Source: Rhizobium terrae (GTDB lineage: Bacteria > Pseudomonadota > Alphaproteobacteria > Rhizobiales > Rhizobiaceae). Taken from it: DNA of 64,000 nucleotides. The position numbers and the translations under genes were made by a program. Below are positions 63,789 through 64,000 of the stretch, piece by piece; position 1 is the first letter of the stretch, and each line of letters opens with the position of its first letter. The stretch covers positions 418,334 through 482,333 of the forward strand of contig NZ_QJKM01000003.1 of NCBI RefSeq assembly GCF_003425685.1, written 5' to 3'. The notes beneath the pieces were generated by a model. The model was not told where the DNA came from. It saw nothing but the letters and a program-made list of their open reading frames with translations, and ran no database searches.

Positions 63789-63800
63789 GACGGCATTTTT
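63774..63800 (+). terminator. Intrinsic terminator of sthA overlapping its stop codon
   Basis: GCCGCCTC pairs with GAGACGGC (one mismatch) over a 5-base loop and is followed by ATTTTT. The remaining 200 bases to the window edge hold no gene I can support, only a TGGCGGC-AGAT-GCCGCCA hairpin at 63852-63869. Confidence 0.65.
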
Positions 63801-64000
63801 GGCTGGACCTTCCTGCTAGAAGCTGAAGCGATACAAAAAAGCGAAGCTATATGGCGGCAGATGCCGCCAATGGCCACTCTCGTGAAGAGTTTCGGGCGCC
63901 GGAGGCGTACGAAAGTCCCCGAGGAAGGAACCCGCGGGCCACGGTCGGGGGCTATGGAGATTTCGATCTGCGGCCGATGACTGCGATGGCGCGACCGCAG

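Noticed and set aside
1..64000. CRISPR array or complete insertion sequence
   Set aside because: No regular repeat-spacer pattern and no intact transposase reading frame was seen.
63801..64000. Structured RNA gene at the right edge
   Set aside because: The GC-rich stretch has one hairpin but does not match any RNA family I can recognise, and the window ends too soon.

Overview
This window is GC-rich DNA from an alphaproteobacterium, most likely a Hyphomicrobiales/Rhizobiales member such as a Rhizobium, Agrobacterium or Shinella relative. The evidence is a GTTC-N7-GTTC LexA box, a dnaE2 end, rhizobial-type peptide uptake genes with sthA, and a Trb-type conjugation region of the kind found in alphaproteobacterial and Tn4371-like integrative conjugative elements (ICEs). 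No integrase, rRNA or intact tRNA is visible, so the element's ends are not fixed here.

Layout. (1) 1-4.5 kb: a DNA-damage block with the dnaE2 3' end, a DUF2971/CoiA-like nuclease gene pair, two unknown genes, and two divergent SRAP-family genes sharing a LexA box. (2) 4.7-6.5 kb: a divergent AraC regulator and SDR. (3) 6.6-20.2 kb: an accessory DNA-processing module (DUF932, giant ParB-like protein, Strawberry-notch helicase fused to a methyltransferase-like domain, Toprim protein, DUF2493 SLOG protein, small membrane proteins, DUF736). Four of its genes lie behind two families of structured leaders. (4) 20.3-26.5 kb: regulators, RepA with three iterons, ParA plus a small partner, DUF2840, a TraF-like peptidase, a second DUF736 protein and a lytic transglycosylase. 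(5) 26.5-40.8 kb: a candidate oriT, relaxase, TraG coupling protein and trbBCDEJKLFGI. (6) 40.8-49.8 kb: cargo regulators and redox enzymes (LysR, MarR/epimerase, and a LysR-flanked run of alkene reductase, epoxide-hydrolase-like, MDR and SnoaL-like genes). (7) 49.8-51.5 kb: a recombination scar with gene fragments, including a radC 3' end. (8) 51.5-64 kb: chromosome-like genes (SDR/XRE pair; an ABC peptide importer with gamma-glutamyltransferase and DUF1028; GntR regulator; SthA).

How it works together. RepA/ParA/iterons would allow replication and stability. Relaxase, TraG, TraF and Trb would allow conjugative transfer. The 6.6-20 kb genes lie on the other side of the candidate oriT from trb and point toward it, which is the geometry of a leading region. 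The most interesting signal is there: two unrelated families of paired leader sequences (6651-6736 with 8014-8106; 16391-16582 with 19691-19873). Within each family the hairpin stems are kept by compensating base changes. They may be RNA regulators of ICE genes or single-strand promoter-like elements used on transferred DNA.

All calls come from reading sequence and translations by eye. No database search or folding program was run.
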